Assembly: GCA_040394195.1 (NCBI GenBank) | Contig: JBEBSR010000012.1 | Span: 1-52,485, forward strand | From: Wohlfahrtiimonas larvae_A | Lineage (GTDB): Bacteria; Pseudomonadota; Gammaproteobacteria; Cardiobacteriales; Wohlfahrtiimonadaceae | Direction: 5' to 3' | Length of the DNA: 52,485 nt | Made by a program: the position numbers and the translations under genes | Notes under the pieces: generated by a model | What the model was told of the DNA's origin: nothing | Database searches by the model: none | Seen by the model: the letters and a program-made list of their open reading frames with translations, nothing else | Shown: one piece after another, positions 8,013 to 16,271 of the stretch | Layout of the letters: every line of letters starts with the position of its first letter | Numbering within the stretch: the first letter of the stretch is position 1

Positions 8013-8369
8013 ATGAAATCAACAGTAATTGCGACAATTTTAGGTTTAGGATTAACATTGAGCATGAGCCAAGCGCAGCCAGTGAGCATTTTGGGTGATG
8101 ATGAAGTCTTTTTGATTGTGAAAGGTCAAACAGCAGAATGTATGGGTGTTGCTCCAATGGAATGTTTACAAGTGAAATATGCATTTGATCAACCAGAGTG
8201 GGAAAACTTCTTTGCTAATATTCAAGGATTTGAATTCACAGAAGGTGAATCTACATTGTTGAAAGTTAAAACAACGAAGATTGATAATCCTCCAGCTGAT
8301 GCATCTAGTATTCGTTACGAATTAATTGAAACGGTTGCTGTGATGCCAAGTGCAATTCAACCAAAATAA
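8013..8369 (+). CDS. Exported DUF4377 domain protein
   Basis: A signal peptide (residues 1-21, ending SMSQAQP) precedes a mature domain of about 97 residues. That domain has the DUF4377 pattern: E-C-x-G-V-A-P-M-E-C-L-Q-V-K, then W-E-N-F-F-A-N-I-Q-G-F, and N-P-P-A-D-A-S-S-I-R-Y-E-L. The two cysteines of the ECMGVAPMECLQV segment could form a periplasmic disulfide. DUF4377 domains often sit next to META or HslJ-like domains in envelope proteins; no molecular role is known. GAGGAA precedes the start and a strong terminator follows the stop by 35 bases. Confidence 0.82.
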   Translation: MKSTVIATILGLGLTLSMSQAQPVSILGDDEVFLIVKGQTAECMGVAPMECLQVKYAFDQPEWENFFANIQGFEFTEGESTLLKVKTTKIDNPPADASSIRYELIETVAVMPSAIQPK

Positions 8370-8402
8370 ATTACTATGAAATAGTGAGTAAATTTTAGAT
8401 TC

Positions 8403-8428
8403 AAAAGGGAGCTCAGCTCCCTTTTTTT
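8403..8428 (+). terminator. Rho-independent terminator after the DUF4377 gene
   Basis: AAAAGGGAGC (8403-8412), loop TCA, GCTCCCTTTT (8416-8425) with a continuing T run. It isolates the division/cell-wall cluster from upstream transcription. Confidence 0.92.
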
Positions 8429-8630
8429 ATTGTCCGCAATTTTTGTGGATAGATATTTGAAGAAAAATTGGGATTTTGTGGGAAATTTTCCCACTGATTA
8501 TGTATGACTGAATAAATTCTATTAATATCAATAATTTATAATTATTTCAACCCCTGTAATTTTCAAATATCATAGGGTTATTTTATTTTTCATAGCACAA
8601 AAATAATAATAATTGAGCTGTTTTTAAATA
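8429..8630. other. AT-rich leader/promoter region of the cell-wall cluster, no gene
   Basis: About 200 bases between the terminator and the MraZ boxes contain no credible reading frame and in particular no mraZ. The DNA is A/T-rich, with several TATAAT-like runs (for example around 8536-8550). I cannot choose one promoter with confidence. Confidence 0.5.
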
Positions 8631-8633
8631 AAA

Positions 8634-8663
8634 GTGGAAAAAAGTGGGGGAAAGTGGTAAAAA
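8634..8663 (+). promoter_or_regulatory. MraZ-box operator: three AAAGTGG repeats, 10-base period
   Basis: AAAGTGG occurs at 8631, 8641 and 8651, each followed by three variable bases, and a fourth AAAGT stands at 8661. This spacing equals the published binding pattern of MraZ, which recognises three or four G-rich repeats at 10-base intervals before the dcw cluster. The repeats end about 40 bases before the rsmH ATG. No mraZ gene lies between them and rsmH, or in the 330 bases before rsmH. The function as an operator is inferred from the pattern. Confidence 0.72.
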
Positions 8664-8701
8664 GTACTTCACGAATACTATATTTGGATTTTTATATTGC
8701 C

Positions 8702-9628
8702 ATGTCAGATTTCCAACACATTTCTGTCCTTTTAAATGAGGCGATTGACGCACTAAATATTCAATCAACAGGTATCTATGTTGATGGGACATTTGGCCGT
8801 GGCGGTCATTCTTCTCAAATCTTAAAAAGATTAGAAACAGGACGCTTGATCAGCATTGATAGAGATCCAACGGCGAAGCAGTGTGCCGAAGAACGATTCG
8901 CAAATCAACCTAATTTCACTTTTTATGCAGGTTGTATGAGTGAAATTAAAGATGCCGTTGCCAAAGCAGGCGTGGAACAAGTGGATGGTGTATTGCTAGA
9001 CATTGGTGTTTCATCACCACAATTGGATGATGCAGATCGTGGGTTCAGCTTTATGAAAGATGGTCCTTTAGATATGCGTATGAACCCAGAAGCTGGCATG
9101 AGTGCGGCAGATTGGGTTGCGGAAAGTAGCTTTGAAACAATGGCAAGTGTGTTTCGTGAATTTGGCGAGGAAAAATTTCCAGGCAGAATTGCGAATCAGA
9201 TCATAAAAAGTAGGGAAATTGCACCAATTACTACCACTCATCAGTTGGCGGCAATTATTGCAGAAGCTGTACCTTTTAAAGATAAACATAAGCATCCTGC
9301 AACACGTGTGTTTCAGGCAATCAGAATCGCTGTGAATGAAGAGCTAACAGAATTATCTAAAACGCTTGAAGCAGCCTATTCAATCTTAAAACCAGGTGGT
9401 CGTTTAGTTGTGATCAGTTTCCATTCATTGGAAGATCGCATCGTGAAAAACTTCATGAACAACTATGCGAAGCCTAAAGATTTGATGCCAGATTTACCTG
9501 TGGCGCAGTTTGTAGAAGCACCAACATTAAAATTAATAAGTAAACCAGTTAAAGCGAGTGACGAAGAATCACTTAATAATCCAAGAGCAAGAAGTGCAAT
9601 AATGAGAATTGCGGAGAAATTACCGTGA
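8702..9628 (+). CDS. rsmH: 16S rRNA m4C1402 methyltransferase
   Basis: RsmH (MraW) methylates N4 of C1402 in 16S rRNA using S-adenosylmethionine. The protein starts MSDFQHISVLLNEAIDAL, and the SAM-binding loop DGTFGRGGHS follows at about residues 29-38. Later marks are LLDIGVSSPQLDDADRGFSF, RGFSF then DMRM, and VISFHSLEDRIVK. I choose the ATG at 8702 because it aligns with the family's usual N terminus. The in-frame GTG at 8654 would add 16 unrelated residues and lies within the MraZ boxes. Length is 308 aa against 313 in E. coli. The stop overlaps the ftsL start by four bases. It is the first gene of the division cluster here. Confidence 0.95.
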   Translation: MSDFQHISVLLNEAIDALNIQSTGIYVDGTFGRGGHSSQILKRLETGRLISIDRDPTAKQCAEERFANQPNFTFYAGCMSEIKDAVAKAGVEQVDGVLLDIGVSSPQLDDADRGFSFMKDGPLDMRMNPEAGMSAADWVAESSFETMASVFREFGEEKFPGRIANQIIKSREIAPITTTHQLAAIIAEAVPFKDKHKHPATRVFQAIRIAVNEELTELSKTLEAAYSILKPGGRLVVISFHSLEDRIVKNFMNNYAKPKDLMPDLPVAQFVEAPTLKLISKPVKASDEESLNNPRARSAIMRIAEKLP

Positions 9629-9945
9629 AAACAACTATAATGATTATAACATTGGGAATGATTGCAACAGGTATTGGGATGTTTAAAATTAAAACAACTC
9701 AAGAACAGCGTCATTTAGCGAACCAATACGAGAAAGCATTGAATCATCAAAATGAGTTAAATGCTGAGTGGAATAAACTTAAATTAGAAGAAAGCATGTT
9801 GATTACATCTGTCTTACTAGATCACAATATCCGTGAGCGTATGGGAATGGTTTTGCCAAAGCAAGACAGCATCGTTTACGTAGTTGAACAAGGCAACTCT
9901 GCTTTAGTTAGCACAAATAACGATAATGAGCGTTATGTTCAATAA
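9625..9945 (+). CDS. ftsL: Cell division protein FtsL
   Basis: This 106-residue bitopic protein has a short cytoplasmic start, one membrane segment (IMIITLGMIATGIGMFKI) and a periplasmic coiled-coil-like region (QYEKALNHQNELNAEWNKLKLEE). The C-terminal IRERMGMVLPKQDSIVYV matches the FtsL pattern A/R-x-x-x-L-G-M-x-x-P. FtsL joins FtsB and FtsQ to activate FtsWI at the septum. The start is a GTG that overlaps the rsmH stop (GTGA), implying translational coupling. Sequence conservation in FtsL is low, so position between rsmH and ftsI is an important part of the call. Confidence 0.9.
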   Translation: MKTTIMIITLGMIATGIGMFKIKTTQEQRHLANQYEKALNHQNELNAEWNKLKLEESMLITSVLLDHNIRERMGMVLPKQDSIVYVVEQGNSALVSTNNDNERYVQ

Positions 9946-9950
9946 TTGTT

Positions 9951-11675
9951 ATGGCTAAAACTAAACCCGAGAAAGCACAGTCATCTGTCAAAAATACTCG
10001 ACGCGTTATCGTGTTGGGTATTTTTTACGTTTTGGGATTGCTACTTTTAGTCAGTGCATTTGGTTTGCAGATTGTTGAACAGAAATTTTTACAAACGCAA
10101 GGTAACAACCGTGTTATTCGTACTGTAGAAATGCCAGCAGTACGCGGCATCATTATGGATCGTAATCAAGAGTCATTGGCTGTTTCTACAGAGGTTTATT
10201 CTGTATGGGCAGATCCTTACATTCTCTTAGATTATTCTGAATATTTTTCAGCATTAGCTAAAGCATTACACATGGATGAAACGCATCTAAATGAGCTTAT
10301 TAGAAAACGTGAGCAGTCTCGTTTTGTATGGTTGAAGCGTCAAATGCCACCCCATGAAACGAATGAATTAGCTAAACTAAATTTGCCAGGAATTTATATT
10401 GAAACTGAATATAAACGTTTCTATCCTGATGCGGAAATGACAGCACAATTATTAGGTTTTACTAACTCTGAAGATATTGGGATCGAAGGCGTTGAATTAA
10501 CATTTGATGATCATCTCAAAGGTAAAATGGGCCGCAAACAGGTGATTCGTGATACAAAAAATAGAGTGATTGATCTCTTACGTATCGTTGAGCCAGCTGT
10601 TGCGGGGAATGATTTAGAGTTAACGATTGATCGCCGAATCCAATTGGCAGCATATCAATCTTTGAAAAGTGCCATCATTGAGCATGAAGCAAAAAGTGGT
10701 GCTGTGATGGTTGTAGATGCGTGGACAGGCGAGGTTTTAGCGCTTGTGAGTCAGCCTTCAGGTAATCCAAATAACTTACAACATCGTATTCCTGAATTGA
10801 TGAAAAACCGTGCGATTTCAGATGCATTTGAACCAGGTTCCACTATTAAGCCATTTGTTATAGCTTTAGGTTTGGAATCTCGAAAATGGAAACCTGAGTC
10901 TATTGTGGAAACAGGTTATCAATTTAAAGTCAGTGGCAATGCGATTAAAGATGTTTCTAAGTCCAATAGCATGAACTTAATCACTGTATTAGTGAAATCC
11001 AGTAATATCGGTGTTGCAAAAGTTGCACTTTCCATGCCACCAGATGTTTTATGGAATTTATATCAAAACCTAGGCATTGGCACACGAACATCTCTTGGCA
11101 TTAAAGGTGAGCAATCTGGTCGTTTAGGCAGTGTTAAGCCTTGGCAACGTAATCAATTTGAACACGCCACAAAATCATTCGGTTATGGTATCAGCGTGAA
11201 TGTTGCACAATTAACACAGATGTTTTCTGTATTTGCCAATGATGGCGTTTTACAACCTTTAAAAATTGTCAAAGATTCTCCTAAACCTTCTAATAGAGAA
11301 CCTCAGCGCATTTTCTCTAAAGGTGTGAATGAATCTATGATTTATATGTTGGAACGCGTTATTACAGATAATCCAGCAACTAAAGCTAAGGTCGCCAATT
11401 ATCGTGTGGCTGGTAAGTCAGGGACAGCACGTAAAATTGAAAAAGGTCGTTATAGCAGTACAAAACATAGAGCTTTCTACGCTGGCTTTGGCCCTGTTTC
11501 CAACCCACGTTATGTCGTGGTTGTCATGATTGATGAACCATCCAAAGGGCAATATTATGGTGGTGCAGTTGCAGCACCTGTTTTTTCTGCAATCATGGGT
11601 GATACACTTCGTATTTTGAATATTAAACCAGATGGATTGACAGAATTGCCAAAATTGCAATTGATTTCCAACTAG
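9951..11675 (+). CDS. ftsI: Septal peptidoglycan transpeptidase FtsI (PBP3)
   Basis: FtsI crosslinks septal peptidoglycan and is a target of beta-lactams. One N-terminal membrane anchor (VLGIFYVLGLLLLVSAFGLQ) precedes the pedestal domain with RGIIMDRNQESLAVS. The transpeptidase domain follows with all three active-site motifs: STIK (Ser297), SSN near residue 350 and KSGT (Lys489). The length of 574 is usual for gammaproteobacteria (588 in E. coli). The gene begins five bases after ftsL. No extra domain or missing catalytic residue is seen. Confidence 0.96.
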   Translation: MAKTKPEKAQSSVKNTRRVIVLGIFYVLGLLLLVSAFGLQIVEQKFLQTQGNNRVIRTVEMPAVRGIIMDRNQESLAVSTEVYSVWADPYILLDYSEYFSALAKALHMDETHLNELIRKREQSRFVWLKRQMPPHETNELAKLNLPGIYIETEYKRFYPDAEMTAQLLGFTNSEDIGIEGVELTFDDHLKGKMGRKQVIRDTKNRVIDLLRIVEPAVAGNDLELTIDRRIQLAAYQSLKSAIIEHEAKSGAVMVVDAWTGEVLALVSQPSGNPNNLQHRIPELMKNRAISDAFEPGSTIKPFVIALGLESRKWKPESIVETGYQFKVSGNAIKDVSKSNSMNLITVLVKSSNIGVAKVALSMPPDVLWNLYQNLGIGTRTSLGIKGEQSGRLGSVKPWQRNQFEHATKSFGYGISVNVAQLTQMFSVFANDGVLQPLKIVKDSPKPSNREPQRIFSKGVNESMIYMLERVITDNPATKAKVANYRVAGKSGTARKIEKGRYSSTKHRAFYAGFGPVSNPRYVVVVMIDEPSKGQYYGGAVAAPVFSAIMGDTLRILNIKPDGLTELPKLQLISN

Positions 11676-11698
11676 TAAACTTTTAGATAGAGGAATAT

Positions 11699-13183
11699 AT
11701 GAAACTCTCTCAACTATTTTCAAACTTAGATTTAGCCAAAGTATTACAAGATATCGTGATCAAAGGATTATCATCCGATAGTCGTTATGCGGAAAAAGGT
11801 GATCTATTCTTTGCCTTACAAGGTGAGCATAATCATGGTTTGGATTATATCGATGCATTGAGAGAGAAAGGTGTTGTTGCTATTTTTTATGAAGGTAATT
11901 ATGACAATACTCCTGCAGATATTCCTACATTTAAAATCTCTAATGCATTAGAGTTAATACATACAGCTGCGCCAAGCTTCTACCGTGAATCGCTGAAAAT
12001 GACTACATTGATGGGTATTACTGGTACAGAAGGTAAAACATCTGTTGCAATGTTTACAGCGCAAGCATTACAGAAATTTGGCCGTTATGTAGGCATGATT
12101 GGTACGAATGGCATTGGCCCTTTACATGATTTAAAAGAAAATACGCACACAACGCCAGATTTTTTAGCATTGTATCGTTCTATTGATCAAATAGTGAAAG
12201 CCTATCCTGCGCACAATGAAATTGATATTGTCTTGGAAGTAACTTCTCACGCATTGGATCAAAAGCGTGTGAATGGTTTATCTTTTGAAGTTTCAACATT
12301 TTTAAACTTAGCCCGCGATCATTTGGATTATCACAATACAGTGGAAGCCTATCGCGAAGCGAAAGAGCGTTTATTTAAAGAATATCCATCCAAAGCTTCT
12401 GTTTTAAATATTTCTGATGCAGTGGGCAAAGATCTCTTTGATTATTTATCTGATAAAAATGATCGTCCATTGTTTCCATTTGGTGAAGCTGAATGTGATC
12501 ATGTGAATTATTTGAAAATCAGCGAAATTGATCTGCATGCACAAGGTTTGCATTTTACTTTAACTTATCATGGTCAAAGTTATTCAATTGAAAGTCCATT
12601 GTTTGGTCATTTCAACGCTTATAACTTGGTGGCAATGGTGGGGAATTTATTGGCAATGGGCTTGCCAATGGATAAAATTAGTAGAATTTTGCCTGAAATC
12701 ACATTAGTGAAAGGCAGAATGGAAGCATTGCAATTGCCAAATGGTGCAGTTGCTGTAATCGATTATGCGCATAAACCGAATGCTTTATTACAAGCATTGA
12801 AAGCATTGAAAAAACACATTCCTAATGGTGATTTGTACTGTATTTTTGGTTGTGGCGGTGATCGTGATCGTGGCAAACGCCCATTGATGGCTGAGATTGC
12901 AGAAGAATATGCAGATCATGTGATTGTGACAAATGATAATCCAAGAACAGAAGATGAAAAATTTATTGCAGATGAAATTTTCACAGGGTTTAAAAATCCA
13001 ACACAGAATATTGAACGAATTTTAGATCGTAAAGAAGCCATTGTGAATACATTGGCAAAAGCTCAAGCTGGCGATATTATTTTGATTGCAGGCAAAGGGC
13101 ATGAAGATTACCAAATCATTGGTAAGACCAAACATCATTTTTCAGATGCTGAAGTTGTCTCAGCATTCATTCATAAAGGATAG
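11699..13183 (+). CDS. murE: UDP-MurNAc-L-Ala-D-Glu:meso-DAP ligase
   Basis: MurE adds the third residue of the stem peptide in the cytoplasm using ATP. The 494-residue protein has the N-terminal substrate domain (GLSSDSRYAEKGDLFFAL), the ATP loop GITGTEGKTS near residue 105, and the C-terminal ligase domain. DNPRTED with D413-N-P-R416 is the motif that selects meso-diaminopimelate rather than lysine, as expected for a Gram-negative cell wall. A conserved DYAHKPNAL segment lies in the middle. GAGGAATAT precedes the start, 23 bases after ftsI. It is followed by murF after 12 bases. Confidence 0.96.
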   Translation: MKLSQLFSNLDLAKVLQDIVIKGLSSDSRYAEKGDLFFALQGEHNHGLDYIDALREKGVVAIFYEGNYDNTPADIPTFKISNALELIHTAAPSFYRESLKMTTLMGITGTEGKTSVAMFTAQALQKFGRYVGMIGTNGIGPLHDLKENTHTTPDFLALYRSIDQIVKAYPAHNEIDIVLEVTSHALDQKRVNGLSFEVSTFLNLARDHLDYHNTVEAYREAKERLFKEYPSKASVLNISDAVGKDLFDYLSDKNDRPLFPFGEAECDHVNYLKISEIDLHAQGLHFTLTYHGQSYSIESPLFGHFNAYNLVAMVGNLLAMGLPMDKISRILPEITLVKGRMEALQLPNGAVAVIDYAHKPNALLQALKALKKHIPNGDLYCIFGCGGDRDRGKRPLMAEIAEEYADHVIVTNDNPRTEDEKFIADEIFTGFKNPTQNIERILDRKEAIVNTLAKAQAGDIILIAGKGHEDYQIIGKTKHHFSDAEVVSAFIHKG

Positions 13184-13195
13184 ACAAATTTATTT

Positions 13196-14533
13196 ATGAA
13201 ATTATCAGATGCAGCAAAAATTTTAAATGGCGAGTTAAGAGGCGAAGATGCAATTTTTTATGGTGCATCAACAGATACTCGATCCATTCAAGCTGGGCAA
13301 CTTTTCTTTGCATGGAAAGGTGATAAGCATGATGCTCATAATTTTCTAGATAGCATTGAAGCACAAGGTGCGATTGGTGCGATTGTAGAGCGCTACACAC
13401 CATCTGTAAATATTAGCCAAATCATTGTAAAAGATAGCCAAAAAGCTTTAGGTATTTTAGCGAAAGAATGGAAAAAACAATGGAAAGGCACAGCGATTGC
13501 ATTAACTGGCTCCAATGGCAAAACAACATTGAAAGAGATGATTGCTTCGATTTTGAGAGAGAAAGGGCAAACGTTGGCAACGGAAGGTAACTACAATAAT
13601 CATGTGGGTTGCCCTTTAAGTGTACTTAAATTAACAGATCAGCATGAATATGCAGTATTTGAAATGGGTGCAAATCATTTTGAAGAGATTCGTTATCTCA
13701 CTAAAATTGTACAGCCGAATGTTGCGATCGTTAATAATGCTGGCCCTTGTCACTTAGAAGGCTTTGGTAATATTGCAGGTGTTGCGAAAGCGAAAGGTGA
13801 GATTTTTGAAGGTTTAGCGAAAGATGGCATTGCTGTGATTAATGCCGATGATGATTATGCAAAGTATTGGTTAGATATTAATTCAGAGCATAAAATCATG
13901 ACATTTGGCATTCGTAACGATGCAGATGTAATGGCAAAAAACATTCAAAAGCAATCTTTTGAATTAGTGATTCATGGTGAGTCTATTCATGTGAATTTGT
14001 CATTAGTAGGTGTTCATAATATTCTGAATGCATGCGCGGCAGCTGCAGCAACTTATTCTGTAGGTGCAACACTCGCAGAAATTCAGCAGGGTTTAGAGAA
14101 TTTGCATTGTGTGAAAGGTCGCTTAGAAAAAATTCAATTATCACCAAATCATATTTTGATCAACGACGCTTATAATGGTAATCCTGCTTCATTGAAAGCT
14201 GGGATTGATGCATTGGAAGGCATTGCAGATCATACTTGGTTAGTTTTGGGTGATATGCGTGAACTTGGTGACTTAGCTGTTTCAATGCATGAAGATTGTG
14301 GGCGATATGCTAAGGCTAAAGGCTTTGATCAACTATTGGCTTTGGGCGAGTTATCGCAAAAAAGTGCAGAGGCTTTTGGTGAAGGTGGTCGTCATTTTGT
14401 GACGCATGATGATATCATTGCAGTCTTGCAAAAAAACTTACAAGCCATTCAAAATGAGTCGGTGGCAATTTTAGTGAAAGGCTCTAACTCAATGAAAATG
14501 TTCATCGTTGCTGAAGCAATGATGAAGCAATAA
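13196..14533 (+). CDS. murF: UDP-MurNAc-tripeptide:D-Ala-D-Ala ligase
   Basis: MurF completes the UDP-MurNAc-pentapeptide by adding D-Ala-D-Ala. Family marks in order are GASTDTRSIQAGQLFFAWKG (substrate domain), the ATP loop LTGSNGKTTLKEM near residue 100, EGNYNNHVGCPLSVL, VFEMGANHFEEI, and in the C-terminal domain NDAYNGNPASLKAG and LGDMRELG. Length is 445, close to E. coli MurF (452). It is tightly packed between murE and mraY, with 12-base gaps on both sides, so it is part of the same operon. Confidence 0.96.
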   Translation: MKLSDAAKILNGELRGEDAIFYGASTDTRSIQAGQLFFAWKGDKHDAHNFLDSIEAQGAIGAIVERYTPSVNISQIIVKDSQKALGILAKEWKKQWKGTAIALTGSNGKTTLKEMIASILREKGQTLATEGNYNNHVGCPLSVLKLTDQHEYAVFEMGANHFEEIRYLTKIVQPNVAIVNNAGPCHLEGFGNIAGVAKAKGEIFEGLAKDGIAVINADDDYAKYWLDINSEHKIMTFGIRNDADVMAKNIQKQSFELVIHGESIHVNLSLVGVHNILNACAAAAATYSVGATLAEIQQGLENLHCVKGRLEKIQLSPNHILINDAYNGNPASLKAGIDALEGIADHTWLVLGDMRELGDLAVSMHEDCGRYAKAKGFDQLLALGELSQKSAEAFGEGGRHFVTHDDIIAVLQKNLQAIQNESVAILVKGSNSMKMFIVAEAMMKQ

Positions 14534-14545
14534 AGGATTAATCAC

Positions 14546-15628
14546 ATGTTATATGCTTTGCTTAGCTATCTTGCAGAAGAACATTGGAGTGCTCTACGTG
14601 TTTTTCAATACATTTCAATGCGTGGTATTTGTGCTGTATTGACAGCTTTAGTATTTGCCTTATGTTTTGGTCCAGGATTTATTCGCCGTTTTCAACAAAA
14701 GCAAATCGGTCAATTTGTGCGTGAGGATGGTCCACAATCCCACTTATCTAAAAAAGGTACGCCAACAATGGGCGGTATCTTGATCATTGCGAGTATTTCT
14801 ATTTCTGTATTGTTGTGGGCGGATTTAAGCAATGTAAATGTTTGGGTTGTAATGGGAGTTTTATGGGGCTTTGGTTATGTGGGCTTCTTGGATGATTATC
14901 GCAAAGTTGTGAAAAAACAATCTTTGGGCTTGCGCGCGAAAGAAAAATATCTCTATTTAACGATTGGTGGTGCTTTAGCTGCGGTTGTTTTATATGTGAC
15001 AGCAGGGCCAAAAGGTACAGATTTATTGATTCCATATTTTAAAGATTGGTTCATTCCTCTCGGTGTTCTATTCATTCCATTTGTGTACCTTGTAATTGTG
15101 GGCGCAAGTAATGCTGTGAACTTAACAGATGGTTTGGATGGCTTAGCGATCATGCCAACAGTTTTAGTGGCTGCAGCATTGGCAATTTTTGCTTATGCAG
15201 CGGGTAACATAGAATTTTCTCGTTATTTAGCAATTCCTTATGTGAAAGGCGCAGGCGAAATGGCGATCATTTGTGCTGCAATCTTCGGGGCAGGTTTAGG
15301 ATTTTTATGGTTTAACACATACCCTGCGCAAGTATTTATGGGTGATGTGGGCGCATTGGCTTTAGGTGGTGCATTGGGTGTTATTGCAGTTGTTGTTCGC
15401 CAAGAATTAGTATTTTTCATTATGAGCGGTTTATTTGTGGTGGAAACATTGTCTGTTGTCATTCAGGTTGGCTCATACAAAATGTTTAAAAAGCGTGTCT
15501 TTAAAATGGCGCCCATTCATCATCATTTTGAATTGAAAGGTTGGCCAGAACCGCGTGTAATTGTACGTTTTTGGATTTTAACTGTAATTTTAGTTTTGAT
15601 TGGTTTAGCATCACTCAAAATCAGATAA
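14546..15628 (+). CDS. mraY: Phospho-MurNAc-pentapeptide translocase
   Basis: MraY transfers phospho-MurNAc-pentapeptide to undecaprenyl phosphate, forming lipid I at the inner membrane. The 360-residue protein has about ten membrane segments. Catalytic and family motifs are PTMGG near residue 72, FLDDYRKV near 114, NLTDGLDGLA near 193, MGDVGALALGG near 266 and APIHHHFELKGW near 325. Length equals that of E. coli MraY. In E. coli murD, ftsW, murG and others follow; here the wall cluster ends and yigZ follows three bases later. Confidence 0.97.
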   Translation: MLYALLSYLAEEHWSALRVFQYISMRGICAVLTALVFALCFGPGFIRRFQQKQIGQFVREDGPQSHLSKKGTPTMGGILIIASISISVLLWADLSNVNVWVVMGVLWGFGYVGFLDDYRKVVKKQSLGLRAKEKYLYLTIGGALAAVVLYVTAGPKGTDLLIPYFKDWFIPLGVLFIPFVYLVIVGASNAVNLTDGLDGLAIMPTVLVAAALAIFAYAAGNIEFSRYLAIPYVKGAGEMAIICAAIFGAGLGFLWFNTYPAQVFMGDVGALALGGALGVIAVVVRQELVFFIMSGLFVVETLSVVIQVGSYKMFKKRVFKMAPIHHHFELKGWPEPRVIVRFWILTVILVLIGLASLKIR

Positions 15629-15631
15629 CAT

Positions 15632-16228
15632 ATGGCAGAAATCTATAAAGAGATTCAAACGGAAGCAAACTCAGAATTTACAGAGCAAAAAAGTAAATTT
15701 CTCGGGTTTGCTTTTCCCGTTTATGATGAACAAGAAATTAAAAGCATCATTGCGCGTTTACGTGCTGAGCACCCAAATGCGAATCATGTTTGCTATGCTT
15801 ATCGTTTAGGTGAACGTTATGATCATTATCGTTTCAGCGATGATGGTGAACCAGGTGGCACAGCGGGGCGCCCAATTTTTGGTCAAATTGAAGCTTTTGA
15901 TCTCACTAACATTCTAGTCGCAAGCGTTCGTTACTTTGGTGGCGTGAAATTAGGCACAGGTGGGTTGGTTTCCAACTATCAAAAATCTGCAAAGGTAACT
16001 TTAGAATCAGCACAGATTATAGAAAAACAAATCATGGAAGCTGTGACATTTTTGTATGATTACGATGTCACCAATGATGTTCAAAAATTGCTCCATGATT
16101 TTAGCATCACAGATGTGAAAACTGAGTATTTAGAACAATGCAGTTGCACTATTCGTTTAGATATTGATCGCATAGAAGATTTAAAAACAGCGATCAATCA
16201 AAATCATCGTTTAGTATTAGTAGAATAA
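15632..16228 (+). CDS. yigZ: YigZ/IMPACT family protein
   Basis: This 198-residue protein shows the IMPACT/UPF0029 N-terminal domain: KSKFLGFAFPV, then H-P-N-A-N-H-V-C-Y-A-Y-R-L-G, FSDDGEPGGTAGRPI and VRYFGGVKLGTGGLVSNY. A ferredoxin-like UPF0029 C-terminal domain follows. Its E. coli homologue is YigZ; the eukaryotic relative IMPACT acts in translational control, and the bacterial role is unsettled. The start is three bases after mraY with no clear binding site of its own, so it is probably translationally coupled to the cell-wall operon. That placement, where murD usually stands, is unusual. Confidence 0.92.
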   Translation: MAEIYKEIQTEANSEFTEQKSKFLGFAFPVYDEQEIKSIIARLRAEHPNANHVCYAYRLGERYDHYRFSDDGEPGGTAGRPIFGQIEAFDLTNILVASVRYFGGVKLGTGGLVSNYQKSAKVTLESAQIIEKQIMEAVTFLYDYDVTNDVQKLLHDFSITDVKTEYLEQCSCTIRLDIDRIEDLKTAINQNHRLVLVE

Positions 16229-16271
16229 AATTTAAATTAATTGATATATCAAATCATTAGGTAAAATCATC

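Noticed and set aside
8429..8701. Possible mraZ gene before rsmH
   Set aside because: All frames on the plus strand are interrupted and none encodes the MraZ fold; only the operator-like repeats are present.
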